Source: an uncultured Paraprevotella sp. (lineage in GTDB: Bacteria; Bacteroidota; Bacteroidia; Bacteroidales; Bacteroidaceae). From it: a DNA stretch of 64,000 nucleotides. A program made the translations under genes and the position numbers. The stretch is taken from the NCBI GenBank assembly GCA_944320765.1, contig CALUIS010000018.1:1-64000 (forward strand). Direction: 5' to 3'. Shown piece after piece: positions 47,878-56,702 of this stretch; position 1 is the stretch's first letter; each line of letters begins with the position of its first letter. Under the pieces are notes generated by a model. It made no database searches. It was not told where the DNA came from and saw nothing but the letters and a program-made list of their open reading frames with translations.

Positions 47878-48651
47878 TTATTTGATGTTCTCCCGGATGC
47901 GGGTCAGGTAGCGGTTCAGGGCTTCCTCGTCGCGTTCGTCGATGATGGCGATGAGGTCCTTCAGCTCCTGGCGGATGCGTTCCACGTGGTTCTTGGTACG
48001 CGGGTTGAAAAGAATTTCGCGCAGCAGGCAGTTGTCCTCGCTGAGTACGCCCTGGGCAATCTTCAGGTGCCGCTTGAACGTGGTGCCAGGCGCGTCCTGG
48101 TGCTTCATGACGGCGGCGAACACAAAGGTGGACACGAACGGGATACTCAGGGAGTAGGCCATCGTCTCGTCGTGTTCGTCGAACGAGTATTCGCACACAT
48201 GCAGGCCGAGCCGGCTGTAGAGGTCGCGGAAGAAGATGCGTCCCATGTAGTCGCCCTCGTTGATGACGATGGCGTTCTCGTGGCTCAGGCTGCCCAGGTT
48301 GGCGAAGGTGGGGCCGAACATCGGGTGCGTGCTCACGTAGCGCATTCCCGTGGATTCGTAGAATTCCTTGAAGCCGGTCTTCACCGAAGAGATGTCGCTC
48401 AGGATGCAGTCTTGCGGCAGCAGGGGAATCACTTGCCGGAACACGTCCAGCGTGTATTTCAGCGTGACGGCGTTGATGACCAGTTCGGGACGGAAGGCCT
48501 CGATTTCGTCCGTCGCGGTGAACCGTTGCGTGTTGTACATGAAGCGCAACCGTTTGGAGTCGATGTCGTACACCGCCGTCTCATGGTCGAAGCTGAGCAG
48601 GTCCACGAAGAACGCGCCCATCTTTCCTGCACCTAAAATAAGTATTCTCAT
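47878..48651 (-). CDS. tyrA: prephenate dehydrogenase
   Basis: 257 aa. Rossmann motif LILGAGKMGAFF (4-15), DISSVKTGFKEF and STHPMFGPTFANLG, the prephenate dehydrogenase signature. It makes 4-hydroxyphenylpyruvate for tyrosine. There is no fused chorismate mutase; that activity is on the upstream gene. Last gene of the aromatic operon, nine bases after the DAHP synthase gene. Confidence 0.94.
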   Translation of the reverse strand: MRILILGAGKMGAFFVDLLSFDHETAVYDIDSKRLRFMYNTQRFTATDEIEAFRPELVINAVTLKYTLDVFRQVIPLLPQDCILSDISSVKTGFKEFYESTGMRYVSTHPMFGPTFANLGSLSHENAIVINEGDYMGRIFFRDLYSRLGLHVCEYSFDEHDETMAYSLSIPFVSTFVFAAVMKHQDAPGTTFKRHLKIAQGVLSEDNCLLREILFNPRTKNHVERIRQELKDLIAIIDERDEEALNRYLTRIRENIK

Positions 48652-48660
48652 GATGCGGGT

Positions 48661-49734
48661 CTATTTGTTGATGATTTCCATTTGCTGGCGCACGCTCTCC
48701 TCGTGGATGGCCTCGAAGATCTTCTTCACGAATTCCGCATCCATGCCGCACAACGCGCCTTGTGCGCCGCGCTTGTCGAGGATTTCCGAGTAGCGTCCGG
48801 TCTGCACCACGGCCATGTCGTGTTCTTTCTTGTAGATGGCGATTTCTCTGCTGATGCGCATCCGGCGGGTCAGCAGGTCCATGAGGTCGTTGTCCAATGT
48901 GTCGATTTGCTTGCGCAGGGAGGAGAGGCTCTCGGTCAGTTCCACGTTCTCGCGGACGACGAGCCGGTCGAGGATGAAGTCGAGTACTTCGGGCAGCACT
49001 TGCTGTTTGGCGTCGCTCCAGGCGCGGTCGGGGTCGCAGTGGCTTTCCACGATGAGGCCGCGGAAACCCATGTCCATGGCCTGCTGGCAGAGCGGGGCGA
49101 TGAGGTCGCGGCGTCCGCCGATGTGGCTTGGGTCACAGATGACGGGCAGGTCGGGGAAGCGGCGTTGCAGCTCGATGGGGATGTGCCACATCGGGGCGTT
49201 GCGGTAGATTTTCTGGTCGATGCTGGAGAAGCCGCGGTGGATGGCACCCAGCCGGGTGATGCCCGCGCCGTTGATGCGTTCCAATGCGCCGATCCACAGC
49301 TCGAGGTCCGGATTCACCGGGTTCTTGACGAGGACAGGGATGTCCACGCCTTTCAGTGCGTCCGCCAGTTCCTGCATGGCGAAGGGGTTGGCCGAGGTGC
49401 GTGCGCCGACCCACAGAATGTCGATGCCGGCCTTCAGGCTGGCCTCCACATGCTTGGGCATGGCCACTTCGGTGGCGGTGAGCATTCCGGTTTCCTGCTT
49501 CACCCGTTGCAGCCACGGCAGGGCTTCCTCGCCCTTGCCCTCAAAACCTCCGGGCTTGGTGCGGGGCTTCCACACGCCGGCGCGAAAAATCTTGCAGCCG
49601 CGGCCGGCCAGTTGGCGGGCGGTGGTCATCACTTGTTCCTCGGTTTCGGCGCTGCAGGGGCCGGCGATGACGAGGGGTCGCTTGTTGTTGTCTATCCCCG
49701 GAAGGTTCAGGGGAGTCAGTCGTAAGTCGTCCAT
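48661..49734 (-). CDS. bifunctional DAHP synthase / chorismate mutase
   Basis: 357 aa. Residues 1-~265 are a KdsA-like (class Ib) 3-deoxy-7-phosphoheptulonate synthase (VIAGPCSAETEEQV, FRAGVWKPRT, VICDPSHIGGRRDL). Residues ~265-357 are a type II chorismate mutase (LSSLRKQIDTLDNDLMDLLT, MRISREIAIYKKEH). The enzyme thus opens the shikimate pathway and turns chorismate to prephenate. The mutase part often serves feedback inhibition of the synthase in such fusions. Confidence 0.94.
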   Translation of the reverse strand: MDDLRLTPLNLPGIDNNKRPLVIAGPCSAETEEQVMTTARQLAGRGCKIFRAGVWKPRTKPGGFEGKGEEALPWLQRVKQETGMLTATEVAMPKHVEASLKAGIDILWVGARTSANPFAMQELADALKGVDIPVLVKNPVNPDLELWIGALERINGAGITRLGAIHRGFSSIDQKIYRNAPMWHIPIELQRRFPDLPVICDPSHIGGRRDLIAPLCQQAMDMGFRGLIVESHCDPDRAWSDAKQQVLPEVLDFILDRLVVRENVELTESLSSLRKQIDTLDNDLMDLLTRRMRISREIAIYKKEHDMAVVQTGRYSEILDKRGAQGALCGMDAEFVKKIFEAIHEESVRQQMEIINK

Positions 49735-49758
49735 ATCTTTATTCCTTTTGTTTAGTTG

Positions 49759-50964
49759 TTACTTGTTGTTGGCCGTGTTCCGGAACACGTTGCGGATGCG
49801 TTCCAACGCCTCGGCGAGCTTTTCTTTCTTGGCGCAGAGCGAGATGCGGATGTAGCGTTCTCCGTTGCTGCCGAAGATGAATCCCGGGGTGATGAACACG
49901 CGGGCCTCGTGCAGCACCTTTTCCGTGAGGTCCTCCACATTCGCGTAGCGGTCGGGGATGCGCCCCCAGAGGAACATGCCCACCTGGGCGGGGTCGAAGG
50001 TGCAGTCCAGTGTGCGCATGATTTCCTCCGCCAGGGCCCGGCGTTCGGCATAGACCCGCACGTTGGCTTCCTCATGCCATTGCGCGTCGTTCCGGTAAGC
50101 GGCCGCGGCGGCCAGTTGTAAGGGGCGGAACGTGCCGGAGTCGATGTTGCTCTTCACCTTCAGGATCCATTTGATGAATTCTGCGTTGGTGGCAATCATG
50201 CCCACGCGCCAGCCCGGCATGTTGTGGCTCTTGCTCATGGAGTTGAACTCGATGCAGTAGCGTTTGGCACCGGGTACCTGCAGCAGGCTCAGCCGGTCGT
50301 GGTTCAGGATGAAGCTGTACGGGTTGTCGTTCACCACCACGATGTTGTGCCGGCGGGCGAAGTCCACCAGTTTCTCGTAAGTCTCACGGCGGGCGTTGGC
50401 TCCGGTCGGCATGTTGGGATAGTTGGTCCACATGAGTTTCACGCCCGTCAGGTCGCTCTGTTCCAAGGCGTCGAAGTCCGGTTGCCACTCGTTCTCGGGT
50501 TTCAGGTCGTAGTAGGTGATTTCCTGCCCGAGCAGTTTGCTGAGCGAGGTATAGGTGGGGTAGCCCGGATTGGGTACCAGCACGCGGTCGCCGGGGTTGG
50601 CCAGGGCCAGCGTGACATGCAGGATGCCTTCCTTGGAACCGATGAGCGGTTGTATCTCGCTGTTCGGGTCCAGGTCCACATCGTACCACCGTTTGTAGAA
50701 GTCCGCCATGGCTCGGCGCAGTTCCGGGATGCCCACGGTGGGCTGGTAACCGTGTACGTCGGGTTTCTGGGCTTCGGCGCACAACGTCTCGATGGTCTGT
50801 GGCGAAGGCGGCATGTCCGGGCTTCCGATGGCCAGGCTGATGATGTTCTTGCCCTCGGCGTTCATCCGGGCCACTTCTTTCAGTTTCACCGAGAAATAGT
50901 ATTCCTTTACGGAAGCCAGCCGGTCGGCGGGCTGTATGTTCGGGTTAAATTGTTTGTCTTCCAT
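49759..50964 (-). CDS. PLP-dependent aromatic aminotransferase
   Basis: 401 aa, class I aminotransferase. Blocks: LAIGSPDMPPSPQTIE, PNPGYPTYTSLSKLLG, the PLP Lys in FNSMSKSHNMPGWRVG, and RISLCAKKEKL. Its place between pheA and the DAHP synthase gene points to transamination of phenylpyruvate and 4-hydroxyphenylpyruvate; the general family also includes alanine, aspartate and diaminopimelate aminotransferases. Start overlaps the pheA end by 20 bases. Confidence 0.9.
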   Translation of the reverse strand: MEDKQFNPNIQPADRLASVKEYYFSVKLKEVARMNAEGKNIISLAIGSPDMPPSPQTIETLCAEAQKPDVHGYQPTVGIPELRRAMADFYKRWYDVDLDPNSEIQPLIGSKEGILHVTLALANPGDRVLVPNPGYPTYTSLSKLLGQEITYYDLKPENEWQPDFDALEQSDLTGVKLMWTNYPNMPTGANARRETYEKLVDFARRHNIVVVNDNPYSFILNHDRLSLLQVPGAKRYCIEFNSMSKSHNMPGWRVGMIATNAEFIKWILKVKSNIDSGTFRPLQLAAAAAYRNDAQWHEEANVRVYAERRALAEEIMRTLDCTFDPAQVGMFLWGRIPDRYANVEDLTEKVLHEARVFITPGFIFGSNGERYIRISLCAKKEKLAEALERIRNVFRNTANNK

Positions 50965-51787
50965 CTTGGTATTCTCCTAATATTTTAAGTTCTTGGGTCA
51001 GCGGGGTAATGGCATCGATGCTTTGCGAGTAGCGGGTGTAATCGTCGAACCCCAGGTCTACGTAAAACATATATTGCCATTCTTTTCCTACGAGCGGGAG
51101 GGACTGTATCTTGGTGAGGTTCATCTTGTAGAACGAGAAGATGGAAAGCACCTGCGAGAGCGAGCCTTGCTCGTGGGGAAGGATGAAGACGAGGCTGGCC
51201 TTGTTGGCTTTCCGGATGTCGCGAAGCAGGTTGGCGCGTTGGGGCTGGCTGAACACCAGGAAGCGGGTGAAGTTGTGTTTGTTGGTCTCGATGCCCTCTT
51301 CCAGCACTTTCATGCCGTAGAGCGGGGCGGCGAACTTGGAGCAGATGGCCGCGTGTCCGTGCAGGCGTTCCCGGCTGATGATTTCGGCCGACCCTGCCGT
51401 GTCCTCGGCTTCTACCACCTTCAGCCGGGGATGGTGGGACAGGAAGTCGCGGCATTGCATCAGGGCCACGGGATGGGAGTTCACTTCGGTGATGTCCTCC
51501 AGATTGTCTTCCGGCAGGCAGAGCAGGCTGTGGGAGATACGCAGCTTGTGTTCCCCCACGATGGTCAGTCCGCTGTTGCAGAGCAGTTCGTAGTTGTGCA
51601 AGAGGCTGCCTGCGATGGTGTTCTCTATGGCTGTCATTCCCAACACCGTACTGTCGTTTCTTACCGTGTCGAACACTTCCTCGAACGTGGAGCAGCAGAT
51701 AAGCTCAATGTCCTCGTGGTCGAAGTAATAGTGGGCGGCCATGTCGTGGTACGAGCCTTTGATGCCTTGGATTGCGATTCGTTTCAT
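50945..51787 (-). CDS. pheA: prephenate dehydratase
   Basis: 280 aa from ATG 51787; the longer open frame would run through the attenuator hairpin. Catalytic part ~1-180 (AIQGIKGSYHDMAAHYYFD, TAIENTIAGSLLHNYELL), ACT domain ~195-275 (LVFILPHEQGSLSQVLSIFS; the ESRP-like position). It makes phenylpyruvate and is probably inhibited by phenylalanine. First structural gene of the aromatic operon, controlled by the upstream leader. Confidence 0.95.
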   Translation of the reverse strand: MKRIAIQGIKGSYHDMAAHYYFDHEDIELICCSTFEEVFDTVRNDSTVLGMTAIENTIAGSLLHNYELLCNSGLTIVGEHKLRISHSLLCLPEDNLEDITEVNSHPVALMQCRDFLSHHPRLKVVEAEDTAGSAEIISRERLHGHAAICSKFAAPLYGMKVLEEGIETNKHNFTRFLVFSQPQRANLLRDIRKANKASLVFILPHEQGSLSQVLSIFSFYKMNLTKIQSLPLVGKEWQYMFYVDLGFDDYTRYSQSIDAITPLTQELKILGEYQDGRQTI

Positions 51788-51807
51788 TGTCTTTGTCTTG
51801 TCGTTTT

Positions 51808-51844
51808 GCAAAAAAAAGTCCCGCTCCTTTGGGAAGCGGGACTT
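51808..51844 (-). terminator. attenuator terminator upstream of pheA
   Basis: AAGTCCCGCT (51844-51835 on the minus strand) pairs with AGCGGGACTT (51825-51816), loop of nine, followed directly by a run of seven T. It stands between the leader peptide and pheA. GAAGCGGGA within the leader ORF can pair instead with TCCCGCTTC of the terminator's first arm and loop, giving an antiterminator. Confidence 0.93.
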
Positions 51845-51858
51845 CATTGTATTTTGGG

Positions 51859-51963
51859 TTAGTATAAATTCCTTTCTGTAACACACACGACCTCCCGCTT
51901 CACTTTAGGGCTAAAGTAAAAGTAAAAGAAGAAGTAAAAGTATGTGTTGAACAATTCTCTCAT
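51859..51963 (-). CDS. Phe/Tyr-rich leader peptide of the aromatic operon
   Basis: 34 aa from ATG 51963 to TAA 51859. Residues 8-17 read YFYFFFYFYF, ten aromatic residues in a row; in total there are seven Phe and five Tyr. Such peptides sense charged tRNA: ribosome stalling at Phe or Tyr codons would favour the antiterminator (51901-51893 with 51841-51833) over the terminator at 51844-51816. It follows an ideal promoter and lies directly ahead of pheA. The mixed Phe/Tyr code fits an operon serving both amino acids. Confidence 0.93.
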   Translation of the reverse strand: MRELFNTYFYFFFYFYFSPKVKREVVCVTERNLY

Positions 51964-51988
51964 CTTTGTTTCTTTCTTGAATGCTTTG

Positions 51989-52019
51989 CAAATTTAGGGA
52001 TTTTTCCGTTTCCTGCCAA
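51989..52019 (-). promoter_or_regulatory. promoter of the aromatic operon
   Basis: TTG (52019-52017), 20-base spacer, TAAATTTG (51996-51989) on the minus strand; leader-peptide ATG 26 bases downstream. Confidence 0.85.
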
Positions 52020-52096
52020 TATTCCGCTGCTTTTTTTCTGTCTTTTTTTTGCTTTTGACAGAAAAAGCAGGATATGGGTGACGGATGGAAAGCTTT

Positions 52097-52675
52097 TCAG
52101 GCGGGACGGTTTTCCTCTGGGCCGCTTAAATTGGTGAATAGCCCTTCCACGTCCTTTCCGGTTTCCGGAGAGAGGCGTAAGGCTTGTTTCAGGTCGTCCA
52201 TTGCGCCGTCCCGGTCGTGGAGCATGAACCTGATGCGTCCGCGTTCCTTGTACCCTTCTGCAAAATCCGGCAACAGTCGCAGGGCTTCGTCCATGACTGA
52301 CAGTGCGAGGTCGAGTTGGCGTCTTTCCGAATAGGCAGTGCTGAGTCCGACGTAAGCCTGTCCGCATAGCGGATGTCTCTCCTTTGCCTTATTATAATAG
52401 GTAATGGCAGAGGGAATGTCATGATGTGCGAGCCTGAGGACGGCCTTGAGGAGCAGGAGGTCTTCCGTGGCTTGGCTTTCTCCTTCGGCGAACAGAAGGT
52501 CCACATCGTCTTCCGCTTCTTTCAGGCATCCCATGTCGTGGAACAGCATGGCCCGCATCCGCAAGGCTTCTGTCCGGTTGTGGCCTTGCGTAAGGGCTTG
52601 GGTCAGCAGGGCGACGGCCGCCAGGTCATTGCCTGCCTCATGCATCCGGCTGGCTTCTTTCAGGTAAGATCCCAT
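52097..52675 (-). CDS. tetratricopeptide-repeat protein
   Basis: 192 aa from ATG 52675, since the longer frame begins with TTG inside the -7 box. Successive TPR helices cover most of the chain (DLAAVALLTQALTQGHNRTE, AYVGLSTAYSERRQLDLALS, GYKERGRIRFMLHDRDGAMD). No signal peptide, so probably cytoplasmic. It is a protein-interaction scaffold; partner unknown. Single gene with its own -7 box (52707-52700, TATCTTTG). Confidence 0.85.
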   Translation of the reverse strand: MGSYLKEASRMHEAGNDLAAVALLTQALTQGHNRTEALRMRAMLFHDMGCLKEAEDDVDLLFAEGESQATEDLLLLKAVLRLAHHDIPSAITYYNKAKERHPLCGQAYVGLSTAYSERRQLDLALSVMDEALRLLPDFAEGYKERGRIRFMLHDRDGAMDDLKQALRLSPETGKDVEGLFTNLSGPEENRPA

Positions 52676-52699
52676 TTGTCCTTCATCTTTTAGTCTGTG

Positions 52700-52707
52700 C
52701 AAAGATA
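52700..52707 (-). promoter_or_regulatory. -7 box of the TPR gene
   Basis: TATCTTTG on the minus strand, 24 bases before the ATG. No -33 TTG at standard spacing. It decides the start at 52675. Confidence 0.55.
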
Positions 52708-52794
52708 GGCCATTTCCCAGTCTGTGATGTTCTAAAAAACTTTAAAAAGAAGGGGTTTTATGCGGGATTTCCTTTTCGGACGTTTGAAATGTAC

Positions 52795-52802
52795 TAAGTT
52801 TG
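52795..52802 (+). promoter_or_regulatory. -7 box of glmS
   Basis: TAAGTTTG matches TAnnTTTG, 21 bases before the glmS ATG at 52824; the -33 is not evident. No glmS ribozyme is seen; the leader is too short for one. Confidence 0.55.
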
Positions 52803-52823
52803 CGGTTACAAATTGAAAGGAAT

Positions 52824-54671
52824 ATGTGTGGAATCGTTGGTTATATCGGTAAGCGGGAAGCTTATCCCATCCTGATAAAAGGGCTTAAACGTCTGGAATA
52901 TCGTGGCTATGACAGTGCTGGTGTGGCTTTGGTCAGCGATACGGGCGAGTTGAATGTTTATAAGGCTAAGGGAAAGGTCAGCGACTTGGAGCGGTCGGTG
53001 GAGGACAAAGATGTCAGCGGCCATGTGGGCATCGCCCATACGCGGTGGGCCACGCACGGAGAGCCTTGTGCGGAGAATGCCCATCCCCACTATTCGGCTT
53101 CGGGCAATCTGGCGTTGATACATAACGGAATCATCGAGAACTATGCCACCATCAAGGAACGCCTGATCCAGCGCGGGGTGACTTTCCGCAGCCAGACGGA
53201 TTCGGAGGTGTTGGTGCAGCTTGTCGAATATATTCAGGTGAACAATGACCTGCCTTTGCTGGGGGCCGTGCAGGTGGCCTTGCATGAGGTTATCGGCGCA
53301 TACGCCATAGCCATTCTCGACAAGCGGCATCCCGAACAGATTATCGCGGCGCGCAAGAGTAGTCCGTTGGTGGTCGGTATCGGGCATGACAATGACTTTT
53401 ACTTGGCTTCGGATGCCACGCCTATCGTGGAATATACGGACAAGGTGGTATATCTGGAAGACGGGGACATCGCCGTCATCCGTCCGGGACATGAGCTGAA
53501 GGTGGTGGACATGGACAATACCCGGATGCATCCCACCGTGAAGACGGTGGACATCAACCTCGGCCAATTGGAGAAAGGAGGCTACCCGTTCTTCATGCTC
53601 AAGGAAATCTTCGAGCAGCCCGACTGCCTGTGCGACTGCATGAGGGGGCGTATCAACGTGGATGCCGACAACGTGACGCTTTCGGCCGTCATCGACCATA
53701 AGGACAAACTGCTGGGTGCGAGCCGTTTCATCATTGTAGCTTGCGGCACCTCGTGGCATGCCGGACTGATAGGGCAGCAGCTCATCGAAAATTACTGCCG
53801 CATACCGGTGTATGTGGAATATGCGTCGGAGTTCCGTTACCGTAATCCCGTCATCCTGCCTACGGATGTGGTGATTGCCATCTCGCAGTCCGGTGAGACG
53901 GCGGATACGCTGGCAGCCATCGAGCTGGCCCGCAAGCAGGGGGCTTTTGTATTCGGAATCTGCAATTCTGTCGGGGCATCCATTCCGCGGGCCACGCATA
54001 CGGGAGCTTATATCCATGTGGGACCTGAAATCGGAGTCGCTTCCACGAAGGCTTTCACGGGCCAGGTGACGGTGCTGGCCATGCTGACGCTGGCCCTGGC
54101 AAAGGCGCGCGGCACCATCTCGCAGGATGAATATGTCAAGATGGTGCGCGAGTTGGTGGCCATTCCCGACAAGATGCGCGAGGCGTTGAAGACCAACGAC
54201 CAAATCGCGCAATTGGCCAAGATTTTCACTTACGCCCACAACTGCCTCTATTTGGGACGCGGCTATTGTTATCCCGTGGCACTGGAAGGGGCTTTGAAGT
54301 TGAAGGAGATTTCTTATATCCATGCCGAGGGCTATCCGGCGGCCGAGATGAAGCACGGACCGATCGCCCTTATAGATTCCGAGATGCCGGTATTCGTCAT
54401 CGCCACCCGTAACGGAATGTATGACAAGCTGATCAGCAACATTCAGGAAGTGAAGGCTCGGCATGGACGTGTCATTGCCCTTGTGACGAAAGGCGACACG
54501 AAAATCCGCGAATTAGCGGACGAGGTGATAGAGTTGCCGGAGACGATGGAGTGCTTTGACCCGTTGGTGGCGTCCGTTCCTTTGCAGTTGCTGGCTTATC
54601 ATATCGCTGTATGTAAAGGAAAGGATGTGGATCAGCCGCGTAATCTGGCCAAGTCGGTGACGGTGGAGTGA
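52824..54671 (+). CDS. glmS: glutamine-fructose-6-phosphate aminotransferase (isomerizing)
   Basis: 615 aa from ATG 52824, so that Cys2 becomes the N-terminal nucleophile (MCGIVGYIGKREAYPIL). Glutaminase domain ~1-240 (HTRWATHGEP, HNGIIENY), two SIS isomerase domains ~290-610 (ACGTSWHAGLIG, ISQSGETADTLAAI). It makes glucosamine-6-phosphate for the cell wall and LPS. Stops with the normal C terminus PRNLAKSVTVE. Confidence 0.97.
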   Translation: MCGIVGYIGKREAYPILIKGLKRLEYRGYDSAGVALVSDTGELNVYKAKGKVSDLERSVEDKDVSGHVGIAHTRWATHGEPCAENAHPHYSASGNLALIHNGIIENYATIKERLIQRGVTFRSQTDSEVLVQLVEYIQVNNDLPLLGAVQVALHEVIGAYAIAILDKRHPEQIIAARKSSPLVVGIGHDNDFYLASDATPIVEYTDKVVYLEDGDIAVIRPGHELKVVDMDNTRMHPTVKTVDINLGQLEKGGYPFFMLKEIFEQPDCLCDCMRGRINVDADNVTLSAVIDHKDKLLGASRFIIVACGTSWHAGLIGQQLIENYCRIPVYVEYASEFRYRNPVILPTDVVIAISQSGETADTLAAIELARKQGAFVFGICNSVGASIPRATHTGAYIHVGPEIGVASTKAFTGQVTVLAMLTLALAKARGTISQDEYVKMVRELVAIPDKMREALKTNDQIAQLAKIFTYAHNCLYLGRGYCYPVALEGALKLKEISYIHAEGYPAAEMKHGPIALIDSEMPVFVIATRNGMYDKLISNIQEVKARHGRVIALVTKGDTKIRELADEVIELPETMECFDPLVASVPLQLLAYHIAVCKGKDVDQPRNLAKSVTVE

Positions 54672-54800
54672 AAGGGCTGCCTTTCTGTCGGACATCGGTG
54701 CGGCGGAGTGGCTTCTTTTTCTTTGCGGAGAGATGGAATGTCTCGTGGGAGGTTCTTCCTGCGTAAGGATGAAAAGGCAGCATCCCGAGAGATATGAAAT

Positions 54801-54840
54801 GTGCCGGAATGACACCCGTTTCAGGTGGGCTTTCCGGCAC
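54801..54840. terminator. hairpin between glmS and the propeller gene
   Basis: GTGCCGGAA (54801-54809) pairs exactly with TTCCGGCAC (54832-54840), with an inner CACC/GGTG stem. It is followed by GTTTAG on the plus side and lies between convergent genes, so it may serve both. Confidence 0.7.
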
Positions 54841-54893
54841 GTTTAGTCATAAACTGTTCTTCCTTCGGGAACGGAGTATCAGACGAACTGTCC

Positions 54894-56036
54894 TTATCGG
54901 ATGTCCCAGATAATGACCAGTGGATTGCCGTCAGGGTCAAATTTCTGCTTAATGTATTCCATGGTTGGTGATTGTGTTCCGTCTCCTTCACGGATCTGTT
55001 TCAATGCGCTTTCGACAGTTCTGGAGGAAACAGTGTACACTACTCCGTTGTGCCATCCTTGTGAAGGGATAATCCGCGAGCAAAATATAGGAAAAAAGTC
55101 ATTATCCAAGAAACCGTATCCGTCACATTGCTTATTCTTTTTGTTCATGATGAAGGCGAAAGTTTTGTTTGTATTGAAAAGCAACAGGGAGTCCGACTCT
55201 GTCATATTCACGATAGCCCAATTGATGTCTCTGTAGTTCTTGTCGAACCACGCCGGAGGCATATCGCTTTCAACGGGATGTTCCACCAAACCATTGTCTC
55301 CGAAATCCATATTGTATTCTTCAACAAGGGTTGCATTTTTGAATTTGCAAATACGCGTGTCGAAAGGTAAGCACACATAGACTCCATCCTTGCAAGGCAT
55401 GAGGGATTTACCCAACGTCCATCTTCCCATTATCACATCGTCGTGCGACAAAAGAGTTCGCGGTTTCTCCTTTATATGTGTTTTCTCCACTGCAACAAGT
55501 TTGTATCCTCCCCCGTCTTTCGGCTCATCGTAACATATTCCATACAGATACTTTCCTTCTATGGCGATCTCACCCATATAATAATCCATCGGTATGACTT
55601 TCTCCAAATTCAAGTCAAAATCAAAAACCATCATTTGGTAGGGGGCATCACAATGGACATAAAGTCTTTTTTCTTTTTCATCCATCGTGGCATCAATGAT
55701 GCGGATATATTCATGATGCCCCCGGCCAATCATTTTGGCTGTAGATTTAAGGAAGTTTCCGTCACGGTCGAACATGATAATTTTGTTTCCTCCCCGGTCC
55801 ATGACGAATATTCGGTCTTCAGAGAATAACAATCTATCCGGATATGTCATGACCGCTTCCGGTTCAGATGCTTCCAACCCTATGATTTCATATTTCTTCA
55901 AGAAAGATGAAAGGTTGCAGGAACGGCTTTCGTCGGACAAATTCACTTTTACATAGTCCAAATGCCCGGAAGAATTGCACGAGACGCACACGGTTCCGAT
56001 CGCAATGGCTTTTATAAAATGACGTAATACCTTCAT
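54894..56036 (-). CDS. 6-bladed beta-propeller lipoprotein
   Basis: 380 aa. Lipoprotein signal MKVLRHFIKAIAIGTVCVSC (Cys20). The rest is the Bacteroidales 6-bladed propeller family: ISEFLKKYEIIGLEAS-like opening, then blades such as RLLFSEDRIFVMDRGGNKII and RLYVHCDAPYQMMVFDFDLN. These genes are usually paired with NVEALA peptides, as here, with three bases between. Function unknown; probably a surface or periplasmic binding protein. More AT-rich than its neighbours. Confidence 0.85.
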   Translation of the reverse strand: MKVLRHFIKAIAIGTVCVSCNSSGHLDYVKVNLSDESRSCNLSSFLKKYEIIGLEASEPEAVMTYPDRLLFSEDRIFVMDRGGNKIIMFDRDGNFLKSTAKMIGRGHHEYIRIIDATMDEKEKRLYVHCDAPYQMMVFDFDLNLEKVIPMDYYMGEIAIEGKYLYGICYDEPKDGGGYKLVAVEKTHIKEKPRTLLSHDDVIMGRWTLGKSLMPCKDGVYVCLPFDTRICKFKNATLVEEYNMDFGDNGLVEHPVESDMPPAWFDKNYRDINWAIVNMTESDSLLLFNTNKTFAFIMNKKNKQCDGYGFLDNDFFPIFCSRIIPSQGWHNGVVYTVSSRTVESALKQIREGDGTQSPTMEYIKQKFDPDGNPLVIIWDIR

Positions 56037-56039
56037 TTG

Positions 56040-56426
56040 CTATAGATCCAAACTATAATGTTGGCCGTTGCATGAGACTTCACTTGAACGAGCGTATTCC
56101 AATCCAAAATACATGCTGTTGTTGCCTTCCAAGTCTCCACTTCCATAAGCGACACATTTTTTCACCTTAAACACAGTAATGACATCCTTTCCATTACCCT
56201 TATGTACGCGTTCACTTACTTCTGCATCCATAATACCAGATGTAGAAAAAACGGGAACACCAGGACATCCTCCTTCATTGTCTTCTCGTTGTCCGAGAGC
56301 TTCCACGTTGGCCAGCAACAAATCACTCACTTCTGGGGTACGATAATCTTCATAGGCGAAATATCCGCAACACGCCGCTATTGTTACAACCCCAAGTCCT
56401 AACATACTTTTTGTTCGTTTTTTCAT
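56040..56426 (-). CDS. NVEALA-family small exported protein
   Basis: 128 aa from ATG 56426. N-terminal signal segment MKKRTKSMLGLGVVTIAACC, then the hallmark LLLANVEALGQ near residue 40, then a Cys-containing domain (GGCPGVPVF, KKCVAYGSGDLEG, SSEVSCNGQHY). NVEALA proteins are Bacteroidales-specific and of unknown role; the tag is thought to mark the end of a signal or processing region. Co-transcribed with the propeller gene, from a TATCTTTG box at 56482-56475. Confidence 0.9.
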   Translation of the reverse strand: MKKRTKSMLGLGVVTIAACCGYFAYEDYRTPEVSDLLLANVEALGQREDNEGGCPGVPVFSTSGIMDAEVSERVHKGNGKDVITVFKVKKCVAYGSGDLEGNNSMYFGLEYARSSEVSCNGQHYSLDL

Positions 56427-56474
56427 AAATTGGATTCTTTGTTGATAAAATAAATCTATAAATATGTTTGGAAG

Positions 56475-56482
56475 CAAAGATA
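56475..56482 (-). promoter_or_regulatory. -7 box of the NVEALA-propeller pair
   Basis: TATCTTTG on the minus strand, 48 bases before the ATG at 56426; no standard -33. Confidence 0.5.
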
Positions 56483-56619
56483 GGGTAAATACGAATGTAT
56501 CTTTCTTTTGGATGGAATAATATATGTTTTTTAACGATTCAGCCAAGGAACTCACTGATTATCGGATCTTTTTTTAATGGAACTGTAGTTGTTGTGGCCT
56601 TTCTTCTTGATGTCAAGCG

Positions 56620-56665
56620 ACATGCCGGAATACCCGCCTGTGGCAGGCGAAGCATTCCGGCATGT
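56620..56665. terminator. nested hairpin after purM
   Basis: ACATGCCGGAAT (56620-56631) pairs exactly with ATTCCGGCATGT (56654-56665); inside it CGCCTG (56635-56640) pairs with CAGGCG (56644-56649). It lies 38 bases past the purM stop and probably ends the long housekeeping operon. The rest of the 56427-56702 gap holds the NVEALA promoter and nothing else recognisable. Confidence 0.75.
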
Positions 56666-56702
56666 TTCCATAAGTTAATATCGTATCTCCGGGGATTTGT
56701 AT

